In this document: positions 35,866-49,065 of the stretch, one piece after another | How the letters are laid out: each line of letters starts with the position of its first letter | How positions within the stretch are numbered: the first letter of the stretch is position 1 | Assembly (NCBI GenBank): GCA_016630905.1 | Contig: WBMQ01000002.1 | Span: 2,728,001-2,792,000 of the forward strand | Source: Capillidium heterosporum | Taxonomy: Eukaryota > Entomophthoromycota > Entomophthoromycetes > Entomophthorales > Capillidiaceae | DNA length: 64,000 bases | Direction of reading: 5' to 3' | Notes under the pieces: generated by a model | Databases searched by the model: none | Seen by the model: the letters and a program-made list of their open reading frames with translations, nothing else | Told to the model about the DNA's origin: nothing | Made by a program: the position numbers and the translations under genes

Positions 35866-36493
35866 GAAGGCAGACTATCGATCTACTTGATGGTATGTAA
35901 ATTATACGCTACAGTTTATTTTTTGACTGTATTTCAAATTAAAAATCTTTAATTTCCATTTTACAGCTGCAAAGTTGTACTATAGTGTACATTATTTAAG
36001 TCCAAGTACATATAGTTTTAATTTATACGTAGTTTTACTAGATGTGTCTTTGATATATATTGTACTATCAGCACTATAGTTGGTAAAAATCGAAATAGCT
36101 TTTGTAAGCTTGACTAGATATATCGGTATAAAAATTCTCAAAGCTACCCGACTGATTATTTACTGACAGTGGTTTTGTGTCTTTTCAAAGCCAAACTAAT
36201 AAGATCAGATTTACGGAGACTAAGTTCATGCCACGAATAACCTATATACCATTATTTATAGCATATTAGCAATAACAAGGTTAGTAGAGGGGACAGGAGT
36301 ACTCCTTCGATATAATCAGAAATTTAAAGTTAGATATTCTTTATCATAATCCAGTCATAGCTGTCCAAATTCCATTAACCCCTCAAGTCTAAAAATCAAG
36401 TGTTACACTGTAATCGCCACATCATCTCAATCCTAAAAATAATCAAGTTTTGAATCATTCGATAAACTTCACAGCTTAGAGATACGAACCAAA
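35866..36493. other. Intergenic between Acinus-like and PDAT genes
   Basis: AT-rich spacer, nothing recognised. Confidence 0.6.
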
Positions 36494-38663
36494 ATGAAGA
36501 AGAGGACAGTCAAGGACAACCAAGAAGACATCGATGACAATGACGATAATGAAGTCAAACCTGAGAAGCCTAAACTAGGTAGAAGAAAGTCATTCAAAGA
36601 GTACATTGCAAGCACAGTCAAGAAAGATAAGGTGGAAAACGGTAAGGTAAAGTCGGAGACGCGCCGCCGCGTCTTCTTCATACTAGGATCCTTATTGGGC
36701 TTCTCGATAGCTTACCTTTTCGCCAGTGGCAAGGCAACTGAACTATCCGATTCATTGCCTAACCTACCAAACTTACCCATCAAATGGACCGACTATTTGA
36801 ACCAGCAGTTCGATATGGAGTCCGATTGGCGCAGCTACCTCCCCGAGAATACAATAATCGAAGAATTATTTGGTAACTTTACCGGCACTTTATTCCCCAA
36901 TCAAAAGACTCAACACAACATTGATCATTCACCAGCCACTAAGTTGAAGGAGCAGGGCGCTAAGAGCAAACACCCCGTCATTATCGTCCCCGGTATTATC
37001 TCGACAGTAAGTTAATTTTACTTGTATTTACTTACTTTATAGGGCTTAGAGTCGTGGGGGCTAGATAACTGCTCCAAGAAATACTTTAGACAGCGGTTGT
37101 GGGGTACTATGACGATGTTCAAATCAGTATTGACGGATAAACCTTGCTGGATCGAAAGTCTGAAGTTGGACCCAATAACGGGATTAGATCCACCGGGGTA
37201 CCGGCTTCGAGCAGCTCAAGGTAACTAGATTTTAAATTTTTTGGCTCACTAGGCTAGGTTTGGACGCAGCTGATTATTTCATAACCGGGTACTGGGTCTG
37301 GGCCAAGATAATTGAAAACTTGGCAGTACTTGGTTACGACAATAACAACATGCACCTAGCTGCTTACGACTGGAGATTGAGCTACCACAACTTAGAAGTT
37401 CGTGATAAGTATTTCTCCAAGCTTAAGAACACTATAGAACAGACGGTCGAGTACAGTGGTGAGAAAGTAGTGACCTTGACACATTCAATGGGTAAGCTGA
37501 TACTGTCAAATGAAACTTACAATTATTAGGCGGTATCGTTTGGTATTACTTCCTTAAGTGGGTGGAGAGCGAAAACGGAGGCAAAGGAGGTCATCAGTGG
37601 GTTGAAAAACATATCGACTCCACTGTAAACATCGCTGGGGCAATGCTAGGAGCTCTAAAGACAGTACCAAGTCTCCTGTCTGGGGAGCAGCGTGAGACGG
37701 TGCAGCCGATGGCCCAGTACGTGTTAGAACATTTCTTCTCACGCCAACAGCGAGCCGAGTTGTTCCGTAGCTGGGGTGGGCTCTGGTCCCTCCTTCCCAA
37801 AGGTGGCAACGTCATATGGGGTAACAGCACCAGCGCTCCTGACGACTTGGACATTGATGCTACCCAAAACAACAAGGCACAAAATACCCCACCTAGCTTC
37901 GGTGAAGTGTTCGTCTTCCCGGACAATACAACTGTTGGTCACAACTTTACGGTTGAGCAGTCAATCGAACTTTTATATTCAGCTGGTGGATCTACCTTTG
38001 CCAACAACTTGAAGAAAAGTTATAGCTTGGGGGTTGCTACTCAAGATGACCAGATTCGTAACGACGACCCGACGGCATGGTCCAACCCCTTGGAGACTAG
38101 TTTACCCAACGCTCCATCAATGAAGCTGTACTGCCTGTACGGCTATGGTTTACCGACGGAGCGGACCTACTATCTGGATGAGACTTCTGCTGTTGAAGAT
38201 CTCGATGAGAATCAACTCCCGTACGTCATCGACATCAACGCCAACCTCGAAAACCTTTCCATCAAATCCGGAGTTCGAAGCAGCTTAGGGTATATTACAA
38301 AATTTCTATCTTTCTAATTACATAATACATAGGGATGGGTCGGTACCGCTGCTATCCCTAGGGTACATGTGTGTCGAAGGCTGGAAGAAAAAGCGGTTCA
38401 ACCCAGCTGGACTTAAAGTTATCACTAGGGAGTTCAACCATACGGCAGTTCCACTATACGAAGATTTAAGAGGTGGACCTGATACCGGTGAGCATATCGA
38501 CATTTTAGGGAATTACAAAGTCACAGTACATTTTTTTGTTGATGACAGCACTAAAATTTTATAGGAGGATATTTTGAGGTTAGCTACTGGTTTCCAAACG
38601 GAGGAGGTAGTGGACAAGATTGAATCGACCATCTTGGATATATCTAGGAGGGTGCAACTTTAA
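36494..38663 (+). CDS. LRO1: Phospholipid:diacylglycerol acyltransferase (PDAT/Lro1), six exons, 658 aa
   Basis: ER enzyme that moves an acyl group from phospholipid to diacylglycerol, making triacylglycerol without acyl-CoA. Exons 36494-37006, 37043-37220, 37258-37491, 37530-38289, 38333-38525 and 38565-38663 give 1977 nt; yeast Lro1 has 661 residues. A charged cytosolic tail (1-58) and one membrane anchor (59-78) precede the lumenal LCAT-type alpha/beta hydrolase. Landmarks: HPVIIVPGI, GLESWG, AAYDWRLSYHNLE, nucleophile THSMGG (Ser307), GDGSVPLLSLGYMC (Asp563) and GEHIDILGN (His616). The last donor (38526) was chosen for its GTACAT match and phase. Introns are 36-43 nt. Confidence 0.95.
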
Positions 38664-41600
38664 ATGGCCTTTTGAGTTTTTATTAGTAAGTTGCAAATAA
38701 ATATTGGTATATGTTTAACTTGGTTTGATGATTTGATCTACATTATTTATACTAGGTAAAGTTGCTTTTGGAAGGTTTTCAAAGATTTGTCCTAACTCAC
38801 TGTTTCGAAAGTTAAAGTTGGTTCAATTAACTTTAGAGCATTGTCGGAAGAGAAAGTACAGTCCGATAATCTAATGAAGTGGATTAAAATATTTCTGGAG
38901 GAGCAATCTAGCTTTAATAGGAGAAAGTATATATGCTTAAAACATATAGCTAATATCTTATCCAATAGTTCACTCTTTATATCTATTAAATTAGCCTTAT
39001 CTTTTGTATAAAGGATCTTGTTATAGCGCCGTTCCACTACTTTTTCAGCCGTTCATATAAGATAAGATCGATTCAACTTTTATCCTTTGCTTTATATGTT
39101 AAAGGCTGGTTATGGAAATGGATGGGAAAATTTAAATGTAAGATGAAAGCTAATAGAAAATATGTGTTTAGCCTGTTGGCTTTTCTAGCGTTGAAGGGCT
39201 GCCTTTTGACCCTTTCGATAGTGGCTGTTGAGCAACTTGAAAAGAAATATGCAATGATTTTGTAACCAATATAATTCCCATAAAGTATAGTAAAATGTAA
39301 AAGAAACGACTACTTGTGCTAAAGTACAAACTTTGGACTTTGAGTTTAAATGCCCTACTATCCAATCTATCAACAGCCATTCAACTTTATCATTTCAACT
39401 CCTTGTCCTTAACTCGAAGTCTAGCAAAAGCAGCGTTGTATATAAAATTAGCTTCTCTATTCTAAACAAAAAAGTCAAAGCAATATATAAACGCATGAAA
39501 ATTGTTTATTAAGCTAGATAAATGCTCAGGTAGTTAAAATTAAAGTTGTGTATTGTAAAGATTGCAGAAGATTCGCAAGCATAAAGTCTCGGATAGTGTA
39601 AAAATATTTTAAGCGTTGCCGAGCTAAAATGCTTTAAATCTCAAAGAACTTTTACTAAAATTCGAAGAACTGGTGCATAGACAGTAATGTTAGTGAAGTC
39701 AAAGTCGTCCTTAGGGAAATGGGTCTCAAGTAGAACAATGCTGTTCTCAAAGGTTCTCGAACTAAAATGGCTTTGCTTTCCAAAGTAGCTATATTAAAGC
39801 AATTTAATCCAACAGGTAGGGTAGCACCTACCAAATGTAGTTAAGGCCGTCCTTATAGAAGAATGAGATTTTGGATAGCGCAATGGTATTCTCAAGGATT
39901 CCCGGGCTAAGAAAGCTTTTTCAAGGAGCTTGTCTCAAATACTGTAAAGAATTAGTCAAACCGAAAAGTTTAGTTGGATAGAATAAAGACATCTTTACAA
40001 CTACATTTAAACAAGATATACTACTAAAGTATTGTATCTAAACTCTTACAACTGGATGTTTAGCCGAGATGAATTTATTGCATTATATATTTTACGCCGA
40101 AATTATTAAAAACATAAACAAAGTTGTTGTGTAGGATCAAGTGCATCATAATGATAACACCAAGTTGTTAAATGAAAACTTTATCGATACAATCGATTTA
40201 TAGATGCAGTCAAAGCTAGGTTGGGATTTATGTACTATATATTGGATCGATGATTGTCAATTACATCTCAATTTAAATGGGATTCTAATCTTACTGCTAC
40301 ATTCAATCTATCATTTAATTATATTGAAATAAGTGACTACACTCCAGATAAAAGCTTTTCATTGATGGAGCGTCATCAAATTGGTTACTACAATCCACTA
40401 TATGGATCGGAAAAATTAAATTAGAGTTGCTAGTTGGAAATATCCATTTCGATACGTTGTAAACGTAGCCTAGTTTTTAGTATTGGCATGCTCCATGTCA
40501 AAAGCACTACTTTCAAGGCCACTAGACTGCCCAATTTATACATGATGAACATTGGAGTATCTTTAATATAAACATCTATCACCTTCAAGACCTGCACCTA
40601 CAAATTAAGTACCGATACCATATCACTCGTTGAAACGAGTAAACAATTACGTTAGAAATTTAAGTTATGTGTGGGTGTCATTACATAGAACAAGTTATCC
40701 AACTCTAACTTCAAGTCCCAATTAGCAACTCTATATGGCTTGGAAGGTGGGGTTGGTAATATACCATTGAGAGATTATACCATATGCAAAGTAACGTATA
40801 TTAAAACTATGGGTGCTATGTATCAAAGCTACCCAACATTTCCAAAATAATATAAACTGAGTACACAAGTTCCTTTATAGGCTGGGGTAAAATTTAGGTA
40901 AAGTTATCGATTGTAGTATTGAGTCACGAAACGATTGTTGCCAAAGAAGGGACCAGATTTCGCTTATGAAGTGTTGAATGCAGTTAAGTCTCAGAATAGT
41001 ATAGGAGCGGGATGCAACTTGGCCGTTCTAGGAAAGCTGGTTCCTAACTAAACTGCATCTGATTGGAGAGGTTTTAAAGCGCCTTAGTAATTTGCTTGGG
41101 CAGATGCTTTTCATTGATTACAATTCAACCATTTTGGATAAAAAGGGCAGGGATTAGATCACTCATAATTTCCATCTCTTCCATAAAGCCCAAAAAGTAA
41201 ACTGAATCTCCTGATTCTTGGTGAGGGGTAAATCCAGCGGTTTGAGGTTGAAAGAAAACATTTTAATAAGAGACCTTTCCAATAAAATTAGCTCATTGCT
41301 TTTAGAATTTACACAAATTTGGCAATGCTTGTACTATGGAAGCTAACGTTCAAACTTGACCAGTTCGAAGATAGCCAACCCCCTTTCAACTTTGGAAAAT
41401 TTCATTTGGTGGAGTAAGGGGATTATGCAATCTTCAACACCGACAAACCAATGATCCCGATCTTTAGGCCCCAATTCCAATTGATAATTTGATACTACAA
41501 ACGCTATTGGATGACCTAGTTTGATATCTCAGTTGGAATAGGAAAAAGTTAAATGTGACTTGGATGGTCTTGACCCGACTTTATTGGACTTGATTTGAAG

Positions 41601-41884
41601 GCCTATATAAATAGTAAACAACTAACCAAATTTACATTTCTATTTACTTTTCCAAAAGTTACGAAACACATTTTTCTGTACAATTTCCCAACTCTCCTAC
41701 CCAAAACTTGTAGGTTTAGGAACTATATACACTTAGATTAACTGTAAATACCTCTATAAAAGTTGAGCCGTTCCAACCCTATCCAGATTCTGTCTTTTGA
41801 ACTTTACCAACTAATTCATAAACTAAATTTTCGACCAGTCAACCCAAGCCACCAACTTTAATTAATCTCAAGTCTTATCATAGA
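38664..41884. other. Long intergenic region with decayed coding-like stretches
   Basis: 3.2 kb without an intact gene. On the minus strand between about 39600 and 41400, pieces translate into Leu-rich, LRR-like text (for example LVALKVVLLTWSMPILKT near 40520, and two similar FEN(T/S)I units near 39700 and 39880), interrupted by stops and frame changes. This may be an old F-box/LRR relic, but no F-box could be identified. Confidence 0.35.
41755..41762 (+). promoter_or_regulatory. Possible TATA box of RhoGAP gene
   Basis: TATAAAAG about 123 nt upstream of ATG 41885; a second TATA-like TATATAAA lies about 150 nt further up. The choice is uncertain. Confidence 0.35.
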
Positions 41885-42808
41885 ATGTTGCAGTCCTTCC
41901 GACCAAGTTCTCCCCCAAAGGCCGACGCCTTGAAAAAGTGGTGGGCCAGTTTCAAAGCAAGATCTAGTTCCAACCCCATCAACAGGATCTTTGGCGTCTA
42001 CTTGGCCAACTCCTTGATCACTAGTAGCTGTACTCTTGCGCTTACCCAGTTCCCCGGTGTTGAAGTGACGATTCCCAATTTGGTAGCCAAGTGTACCCAG
42101 TACTTGAACATGTACGGTTGCGAAGTCCAAGGTGTGTTTAGAGTTTCCGGTTCCTTGAAACGGATGCAAGAGTTGCAGTCTCTGTTCGAGTTAGGTCCCA
42201 ACTACGGCCAAGATGCCGACTTGAAGGAATTAGGCTTTACACCTCATGACGTAGCCGGTGTACTTACTAGATACCTCAATTCTCTACCCGAACCAGTGAT
42301 TCCCCACGCTTTATTCGATACCTTCCGTAGTATCCATAGTTCTTTAGAATCTACTGTCAGCAAGGTCAACGCCTACCACAAACTCCTACTCGAGCTACCA
42401 ATAGCTCACAGCCACCTCATGCTCTACCTCTTGGATTTCCTAGGTCGTTTCGCCAGCTTCCATTCTAAAACTTTGATGCCAGCCTCCAACTTAGCAGCCG
42501 TCTTCCAGCCTTCTACTCTCAATAACCCCGAGCACACCTTGAAGCCGGATCAATACAAAAAGTCCCAGCAGGTAGTTGAGTTTTTAATTGTCAACTACCT
42601 AGCTTTTGCCACTTCCAGTGTCGACTTTGAGAATGGTTCCAACTTATCTAGCAGTACCGAAGAAAGTGATATACCTTTCAGCAAACGCCACAGCACCGGT
42701 GGATTGCTTACTAAACGTTGGTTGAACCGATCTAGATCCGACATGTCAGCCAGCAACTTGCACGATGCCAGGGTAGCTGCCGCCTACAACAACTACCAGC
42801 TTGCCTAA
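41885..42808 (+). CDS. RhoGAP-domain protein, intronless, 307 aa
   Basis: GTPase-activating protein that turns off Rho/Rac/Cdc42-type GTPases. The RhoGAP domain spans about residues 36-240. It starts FGVYLANSL, has IPNLVAKCTQYL, the arginine finger in GVFRVSGS (Arg86), then VAGVLTRYLNSLPEPVIP, LLLELPIAHSHLMLYLL, and MPASNLAAVFQPS, where the Asn-Leu-Ala-x-Val-Phe-x-Pro box is diagnostic. A Ser/Arg-rich tail (about 250-307) may be a phosphorylation region. There is no additional membrane or BAR domain, so targeting is unclear. Downstream DNA to about 42910 is C-rich and less AT-rich than usual, probably 3' UTR. Confidence 0.92.
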   Translation: MLQSFRPSSPPKADALKKWWASFKARSSSNPINRIFGVYLANSLITSSCTLALTQFPGVEVTIPNLVAKCTQYLNMYGCEVQGVFRVSGSLKRMQELQSLFELGPNYGQDADLKELGFTPHDVAGVLTRYLNSLPEPVIPHALFDTFRSIHSSLESTVSKVNAYHKLLLELPIAHSHLMLYLLDFLGRFASFHSKTLMPASNLAAVFQPSTLNNPEHTLKPDQYKKSQQVVEFLIVNYLAFATSSVDFENGSNLSSSTEESDIPFSKRHSTGGLLTKRWLNRSRSDMSASNLHDARVAAAYNNYQLA

Positions 42809-45528
42809 CCATAACCCCAACCCCAACTCTTTTATGACTGTTCTACGAAGGGCCAGTACTTCGGCCAAGAAGCCTAGGCGATTGACCTTATCCAACCTCA
42901 AGTCTACCTTGCTTTAATTTTTATAATTCTAGTTTATAGTTTCCGTCAATGACGGTAGTTCTCAATGTAAATAGCATAATGTACTCACCTCACTTTTATA
43001 AAAGTCCACCCTTCCCTCAGCTTCCTCTATATCCATATATTACCCCCATATCTAGGTTAAAATTTTCCTTAATAAACTTATCCATCCGTTATTATACCAT
43101 TTACTTTAACTATATAAACCAAATCCAAATGAATTTTTCCAATTCAAAGTCTTAGTTTGTTCACGATACCTTTATTAAAATTTTCCTATAACAAGTTTAC
43201 TATCCCACACTTTTAAGTTAACTATATAAAGAGGTCTAAAAACCTTTAACCTATTGTAAAAAGTATTCACGTTTTCCCTTTACTACCCCTTTTCAAAGTT
43301 AGGAGCTTTTAACTTTGGGTATAAGTTGTTTGAGAGTATATGGAAATGGAAAGTGGTGCTTCAAAACAAATGGTTACTCTATAGTATAAAGTAGAAGTTC
43401 GGCGATTTATACGTTTTTTACAATATTTCTTTGGTCGATTATGAAAATGTAACGTTCTTTTAAACGCAGCCCACTTTTCCATAAGTTGGATTGAAGATAG
43501 AACAAAGGCGTTTAACTTTATAAAAATGGCACAAAAATTTTAGTACAATAGCAAGGAAATATGCTGATTGATTAAAAACTAAGGTGTACATTTAGTCAGA
43601 ACCCAAAATTGAAGTAAAGTTGAATTGTATTTAGGAAAAGTAAGGAAGCAACTTCTTCATGTAGTCAAAGTATACTTTTTCCAAAAAACTTGGAAAGCTT
43701 AAAAGTTGGTCCTCACTTTTGAAAAGGATCGCTGGTTTGCAATCCGCTTCTGCTTGGTATGGAGGTTGCATTGTAAGCTTTGAAATCAACAAAGGAGTGG
43801 AGTAGCATTACTACTTTTCATCAACCCTCACTTTTTAAACCATTTGGAACGATTGTTGCTCTAGACCTACATTACCAAGTCCAAATTTTAAATGTCTTTC
43901 TATGGTCTCGATTGTAAAGCTTGGCTTAGATTCCTTGGACTGAGTAGTACCATTCGTTTGAACAAGTTGGAATTACTTACTTGTACTTATAACCGGAATC
44001 ATAAAGTATAATGAAAATGGTACTATAGCGACATAAGTACATCGATTGTATTATTTTCCAAGTATATATGTAGTTAGTTTTATATCTTTACTATACTTTT
44101 TGGTTGTGGTAGTAGTCTTAAGACTAAGCTGGGCAAAACTTCTATAATCTGTTACACAATGATGCTTTTGAAAAATTCCAAGAATTTACAAGTTTCAATT
44201 GGTTGAAAGCTACTATTTGAACTGAAATTAGGATAGGAAATTGTAAAAATTCCGACTTGCCTATATAGAAGGTATGGCAATACCTTTCAAGTAATTAGTA
44301 CCCAGCCTCCACCTTTAAATATACCTATAAGATTGCCAATTAGGAACTTACAGCTACAGTTGAATAACTTGTTAGATATAATTGCACCCACGCTTTTGAT
44401 ATAAATTTCTAACGACCTTGTTTACTTATTCCAATAGTCAACATAGTAGTAACATTTAGTTTATGGGATGTAGATTTTGGAAGGTGGTAGATGTACTTAT
44501 TGAAGACGATCCAACGTTACCTACTTGCATATTGAATAGTACACCTCCATTCAAAGTAAATGTTTACATGTTTAGTACATAAATACTAGAAACCTTATTT
44601 TGAATTAGATTGATTTGCAAAATACATAGGTGACCATTTGAAACTAATAAACTTTATTTAATTTTCCAACCAATGTATTGAAATACAGTAACTAATTTAA
44701 TGGTTGTTCTCCAATAAGTGATGGAATTCAATTTATCGATAAAATGTTTTTATACTTGCAGTACAATCACTTGTTTTAATACAAGTCAAAATCTTCAACT
44801 GATAGATTTAGTTTGCTGCAGGGTCATTATAATTTAAATGTAGCCTGATAACGATTAATTCAATATATTTCTCATATATCCTAATCTATATTTATATTAC
44901 ATCTATAAAATTATTCAAAATACTCCAAAGTATTCATTTAACAACTCCATGTTGTCATTTAGGTACACCTGATCCTACTTCAGCTTGTTTATGATTTATT
45001 AATAATTTCGCTATAAATTGTATAAGGTTTGCCAGATGTAATAGTTTCGTTTTGATTAAAAATATAGATACAAGAGATTGGCCAAAAAACTTGTATAGAG
45101 TACGTTGGTAGTCCACTTTTCTACAAGTTTCATTTAAATCCATCCCTAAGGATGGCTCTGATTTTATCCAAGAAGGCCATAATAAAACTAATGCATTTAG
45201 AGTGGAGTAGCATTCCTGTTTCCCATCAATCCTCAACTTTTGAAACCATTTAAAGACATCGTGACTTGAAAGCGTGCTGCTATATCTAGAAAGTTGATGT
45301 GAGATATTACAGGCTTGGCTGCATATACTTGACTGGAATTTCTAACCAAATGGTGTAGGACACTGATTCATATATATATACATGACTCTTTTTTATGTAG
45401 CCGGAAATGAAGAGGATTCGGCTGTATAAATATAGTAGATTTAGAACATAGGTTTGATAAATGAAAATGATGATGATAGTAAAGATTAGCTATATAAAAA
45501 TTCAAAGTGTTGAGCTTTTTATTAAAAT
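42809..45528. other. Long AT-rich intergenic region
   Basis: 2.7 kb between RhoGAP and trypsin genes; 3' UTR-like C/T-rich DNA to about 43300, then AT-rich. No gene supported. Confidence 0.55.
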
Positions 45529-46335
45529 TTAATTGATGTTGGTGTTAAGAAAATCGATGGCAGAAGCAACTTTACTGTAGATACCAGGGTATCCCTTATC
45601 CCCACAACTAATTCCCCCAGAGACGACTCCAACTAGGTAAGTAACATCCCCTTGCTCAATAAATAATGGGCCGCCTGAATCCCCTTGGCAAGTGTCCTTA
45701 CCACCCTCTGGATATCCAGCACAGAGCTCAGGCTTTATATCCCAAGGCTTGTAGAGAGCCTTACACTTATTTAAGTTAAAGACAGGGATTTTAACTTCCA
45801 AGAGCGCCCTACCGGAGATGACGTTGGAGTTGGTACTACCCCAACCAATTGTCGTAAGCAGAGTACCCTCCCTATTGGCAAATCTGCCATCATCGAAGGT
45901 GATAGGAGTATGTCTACCACTCGGTGCATTAAGCTTCCATACAGAAAAGTCGAATGCGTCGGGATTTTCATTGTACCTAGGGTGATCGACCCAACTTGAA
46001 ACTTTGTAGACAGTACCTTCCTCTGACGAAGCTGAAATCCATAAATTGTGACGGTGCAGGTGGGCTGCCCAGTCTTCTGCTTTATCAGCCGTACAGTGAG
46101 CAGCTGTTATTACCGTGTTGCCGTTGACCAATGTCCCTCCACACTTGTGAACGTTCTTATTCTGCAGAGATACCAACCAGGAGTACTTGAATTTTGGTTG
46201 GACTTCGTAACCACCTACAATACGTCCATCCGACTTTGGGATTGGTTGGACTTGAGCTTGTACCGGCTGGGATTGTTGAAGCTTTGAATGAACAGAAGCT
46301 AGCCCGAGGATGGAAAGTAATACGTAGATTTGCAT
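45529..46335 (-). CDS. Secreted trypsin-like serine protease (S1A), intronless, 268 aa
   Basis: Signal peptide at residues 1-17, propeptide to about 38, then mature start IVGG at 39-42. Catalytic triad: His80 in TAAHC, Asp129 in FDFSVWKL, Ser220 in GDSGGP. Asp214, six residues before the Ser, marks trypsin specificity (Lys/Arg). Cys pairs fit S1A (KCGG/HC, KCKAL, ELCAG, DTCQGD, SCGD). Pro-segment residue Arg38 allows tryptic self-activation. Secreted trypsins are known as cuticle-degrading enzymes in insect-associated fungi; that role here is inference. Confidence 0.94.
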   Translation of the reverse strand: MQIYVLLSILGLASVHSKLQQSQPVQAQVQPIPKSDGRIVGGYEVQPKFKYSWLVSLQNKNVHKCGGTLVNGNTVITAAHCTADKAEDWAAHLHRHNLWISASSEEGTVYKVSSWVDHPRYNENPDAFDFSVWKLNAPSGRHTPITFDDGRFANREGTLLTTIGWGSTNSNVISGRALLEVKIPVFNLNKCKALYKPWDIKPELCAGYPEGGKDTCQGDSGGPLFIEQGDVTYLVGVVSGGISCGDKGYPGIYSKVASAIDFLNTNIN

Positions 46336-47639
46336 TTTGCCAAGGTAATGTAAATTTTAGCTGTGTCGGCATTTTATATTCATTTCAAAGTATTTTGCTG
46401 GCAATTGTCTGAAGGCGGTTGATGTTACGTGATCGCTCAAAGGTCAATGAGTTCACGGATGTATTGACAAGTGGTACATGACCTTCAATTAAGGACGGTG
46501 CTGATGGTCTATAAAAGTCAGGTAGATAATTAAAGTAGTTATTCTACCATAGTTTACTTTTAAATTCCTTTTGAAGCCAAATTATATTTTCAAAGGGATA
46601 GCGGATAGGAATTTTTAGCTCCATTCCGACTCAAAGTATTAAAGTCTATCTAAATCACACCATTCAGTTGTCATATTGTTTCTTAAACCTTGGTTTTTCA
46701 TAATGTTGGATGATTTATAAAGACGAGTAAACGATAGTGCAGGGATTTTAACTGGTATCCGATCTTTTCTATAGGAACTTTTCTAATTAATATAGCAAGA
46801 TTGAGTTCATTTCTTTCTAGCTGAACATTTGACGTTTGTTATATAGTAAAAGATTTCTGATGCTACCTCAAGCCGTATCCATTGTTGTATTATGTGTGTA
46901 TACCAGTATAGAAGAAAATAAATGGCAACCTAAAAATTAATTTTCTACAAGTTATGTCTTTATAAGAGCTATTTCCTTTGGAAAATTTAGCTGAAGTCAG
47001 TATAAAAAGTATCCAAAGTACTTGAATGAACTTGACATAAAATTTCAAAGTGGCTACCAAGAACTTGTGTATATATGAATAGGAGCTATTCATCTCTGCT
47101 ACTCAGATCGATGTGTTTTTACCTGCAGTGCAAGTCCAATTGAATCTATACTACTATTTGAAATTTACCTGCAAAAGCTGATAAGCAACCTTCATTTCTG
47201 CAAATTAAAGTTTGGAGTAGAAAGCATCAATCCAAACTTGAATCCTACCAAATTTAAGCTGGTGGATTTCTTCAACCTGAGGAAAGGATTCTCACGCGAG
47301 TTCCAGCTTGATAACCAAATCGAGCCAGGATCACCGATTCTATATATCAGCTAATACAAAAGGTGTCTCATATATGAGCGACCTGTTTGACACCACTTTT
47401 TCCCACTTAAAAACGTGACTAAAAGTTACAAAATTTCAGTCTAAACTTATGGCTTTTACATCTTCCAGCTTTAGGCTTGGAAACGTCACGTTTTTATATA
47501 GAAAAGATAGAGATGATCATGTAGAAAGTTAAATCTATTAAAATCGCTAAAAATTTATCACTACGATGTAGGTTAAACTTTTTCCTACTTTTGATGCATT
47601 GCAATATAAGCTTATTATAGATATATAGCGCCTTGCTAT
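46336..47639. other. Intergenic, upstream of trypsin gene
   Basis: AT-rich, nothing recognised beyond the TATA box. Confidence 0.55.
46372..46378 (-). promoter_or_regulatory. TATA box of trypsin-like gene
   Basis: TATAAAA on the minus strand, 37 nt upstream of ATG 46335. Confidence 0.5.
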
Positions 47640-48120
47640 TTGAGCTGGAAGTTGAAAACAAAGTTAAGACCTAAAACTATTGCGACCTTATACCAACCCT
47701 TAACAACTTATATTGCTTTATGGGGCTGCTGTTTGATATTTAGAGGTTCAAACCAAATTTTTAGCTCAAAACTAACAAGTATTTGGAGATTAAGGAGTTC
47801 ATATACTGTAATGCTTGCCTGAATGGAAGGAAATGAATTTGCATTTTGGCTCGTCAAAGTGGATTGGTATTCAAATTTAAAAGCATATGCTTATAGACAC
47901 AGATCCGATACATGTATACCTCCTATCCACAAATTCAAAATTTGCAAATCTAGACAGGTTAAAACTCGACTTTGTCGTTAGGAATATAATCTTTATCCAA
48001 ACTTCGACATCCCAGTCTCTATGGGGGAAGTTTCAAAAGAAACAGTCTGTCAAAATTAAAGCTTCACAAGTCTTTTTAACTCAATGGGGGTATCGTATGG
48101 GAAAATCTAAACTTTTCTGA
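47640..48120 (+). pseudogene. Probable F-box/LRR gene fragment
   Basis: The stretch ending in LLSTNSKFANLDRLKLDFV, after DTDPIHVYL, resembles the LRR region of the F-box protein at 7399-8772 (IDVTSPIVQLVF...NFTKLMRFNLPRL). Several stops interrupt the frame upstream and no F-box is present. Host-gene relic; similarity is short, so confidence is low. Confidence 0.35.
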
Positions 48121-49065
48121 TAAACTTGATCGAATTTTCAAATATTCCCAGCTATCAAGATAAGGAGCTATCAACTAAGGACATCGAGCTTAGGTTTGCG
48201 GAGTTCCACGCTCACTCCTCAATTCTGCCAAAACTCTTATCTATCGTCCATCCGAAACCTCACCTATAGTACCTCTACACAGCTTTATCCGAAGCTTCCT
48301 AAGTAAGAACAACTTAGCTACATAGAGAAATGGTAAACCAATGTAATAGTGATAAGAGTCACGAAATCATCTGGCAGCGTAATTGGTTGTTAGCCTTACC
48401 AAATTTGGAAGCCAGCTAGGCTTATTTTGCTGGATAGATAGTCTATTCCTGTAAATGCTCATTTCTTCAAATTTACGGTTGAAATTCTTGGGAAAAAGCT
48501 TTCCAACATAATGCCCATAAGTTTACCAACTAAATCCGACACCAAAGGTAAATTAAACTCGGATTTGGAAAGTTCGCTTTAATTGCAATTAAACTCATAT
48601 CCGGCACATCCATGAAGTACGTCGCTTTACAGTTACAAAATTTACGCTAAACAATACTAATTTTACAATGTATCTATCATTTGTACGTCGAATATTATAT
48701 AGAATGCGAAAATAAACTTAGAACTAACGTAGTGAAGTGCGCATAAGATAATCCCCAAAATTATCATTAGCAATCCAACACTAATCTAGAAATTCGATTT
48801 CCAAAAGCAGGTCAAGTTGTTGACCCACCTGTCATGAAACTGGCAATATGACTGATCTGACTCTTTCATACACTACCTTCTATAAAAGCATAGCAGGTTC
48901 AATATAAAATTTAACCATATAAGATCTATAAAAGACACTAAACCGAAGTTTGTACTCAAAAAAGTCCAACCTTTCAACTTTCAACTCTTTGTCTCCTCCA
49001 CCAGGCTTATCCAACTTTAAGAGGACCAAAACACCAGCAAAAACTACCAAAGCTAACTGCCAACA
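48121..49065. other. Intergenic, upstream of MFS gene
   Basis: No supported gene. A TATAAAAG lies near 48880-48888, about 180 nt upstream of the MFS ATG. Confidence 0.5.
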
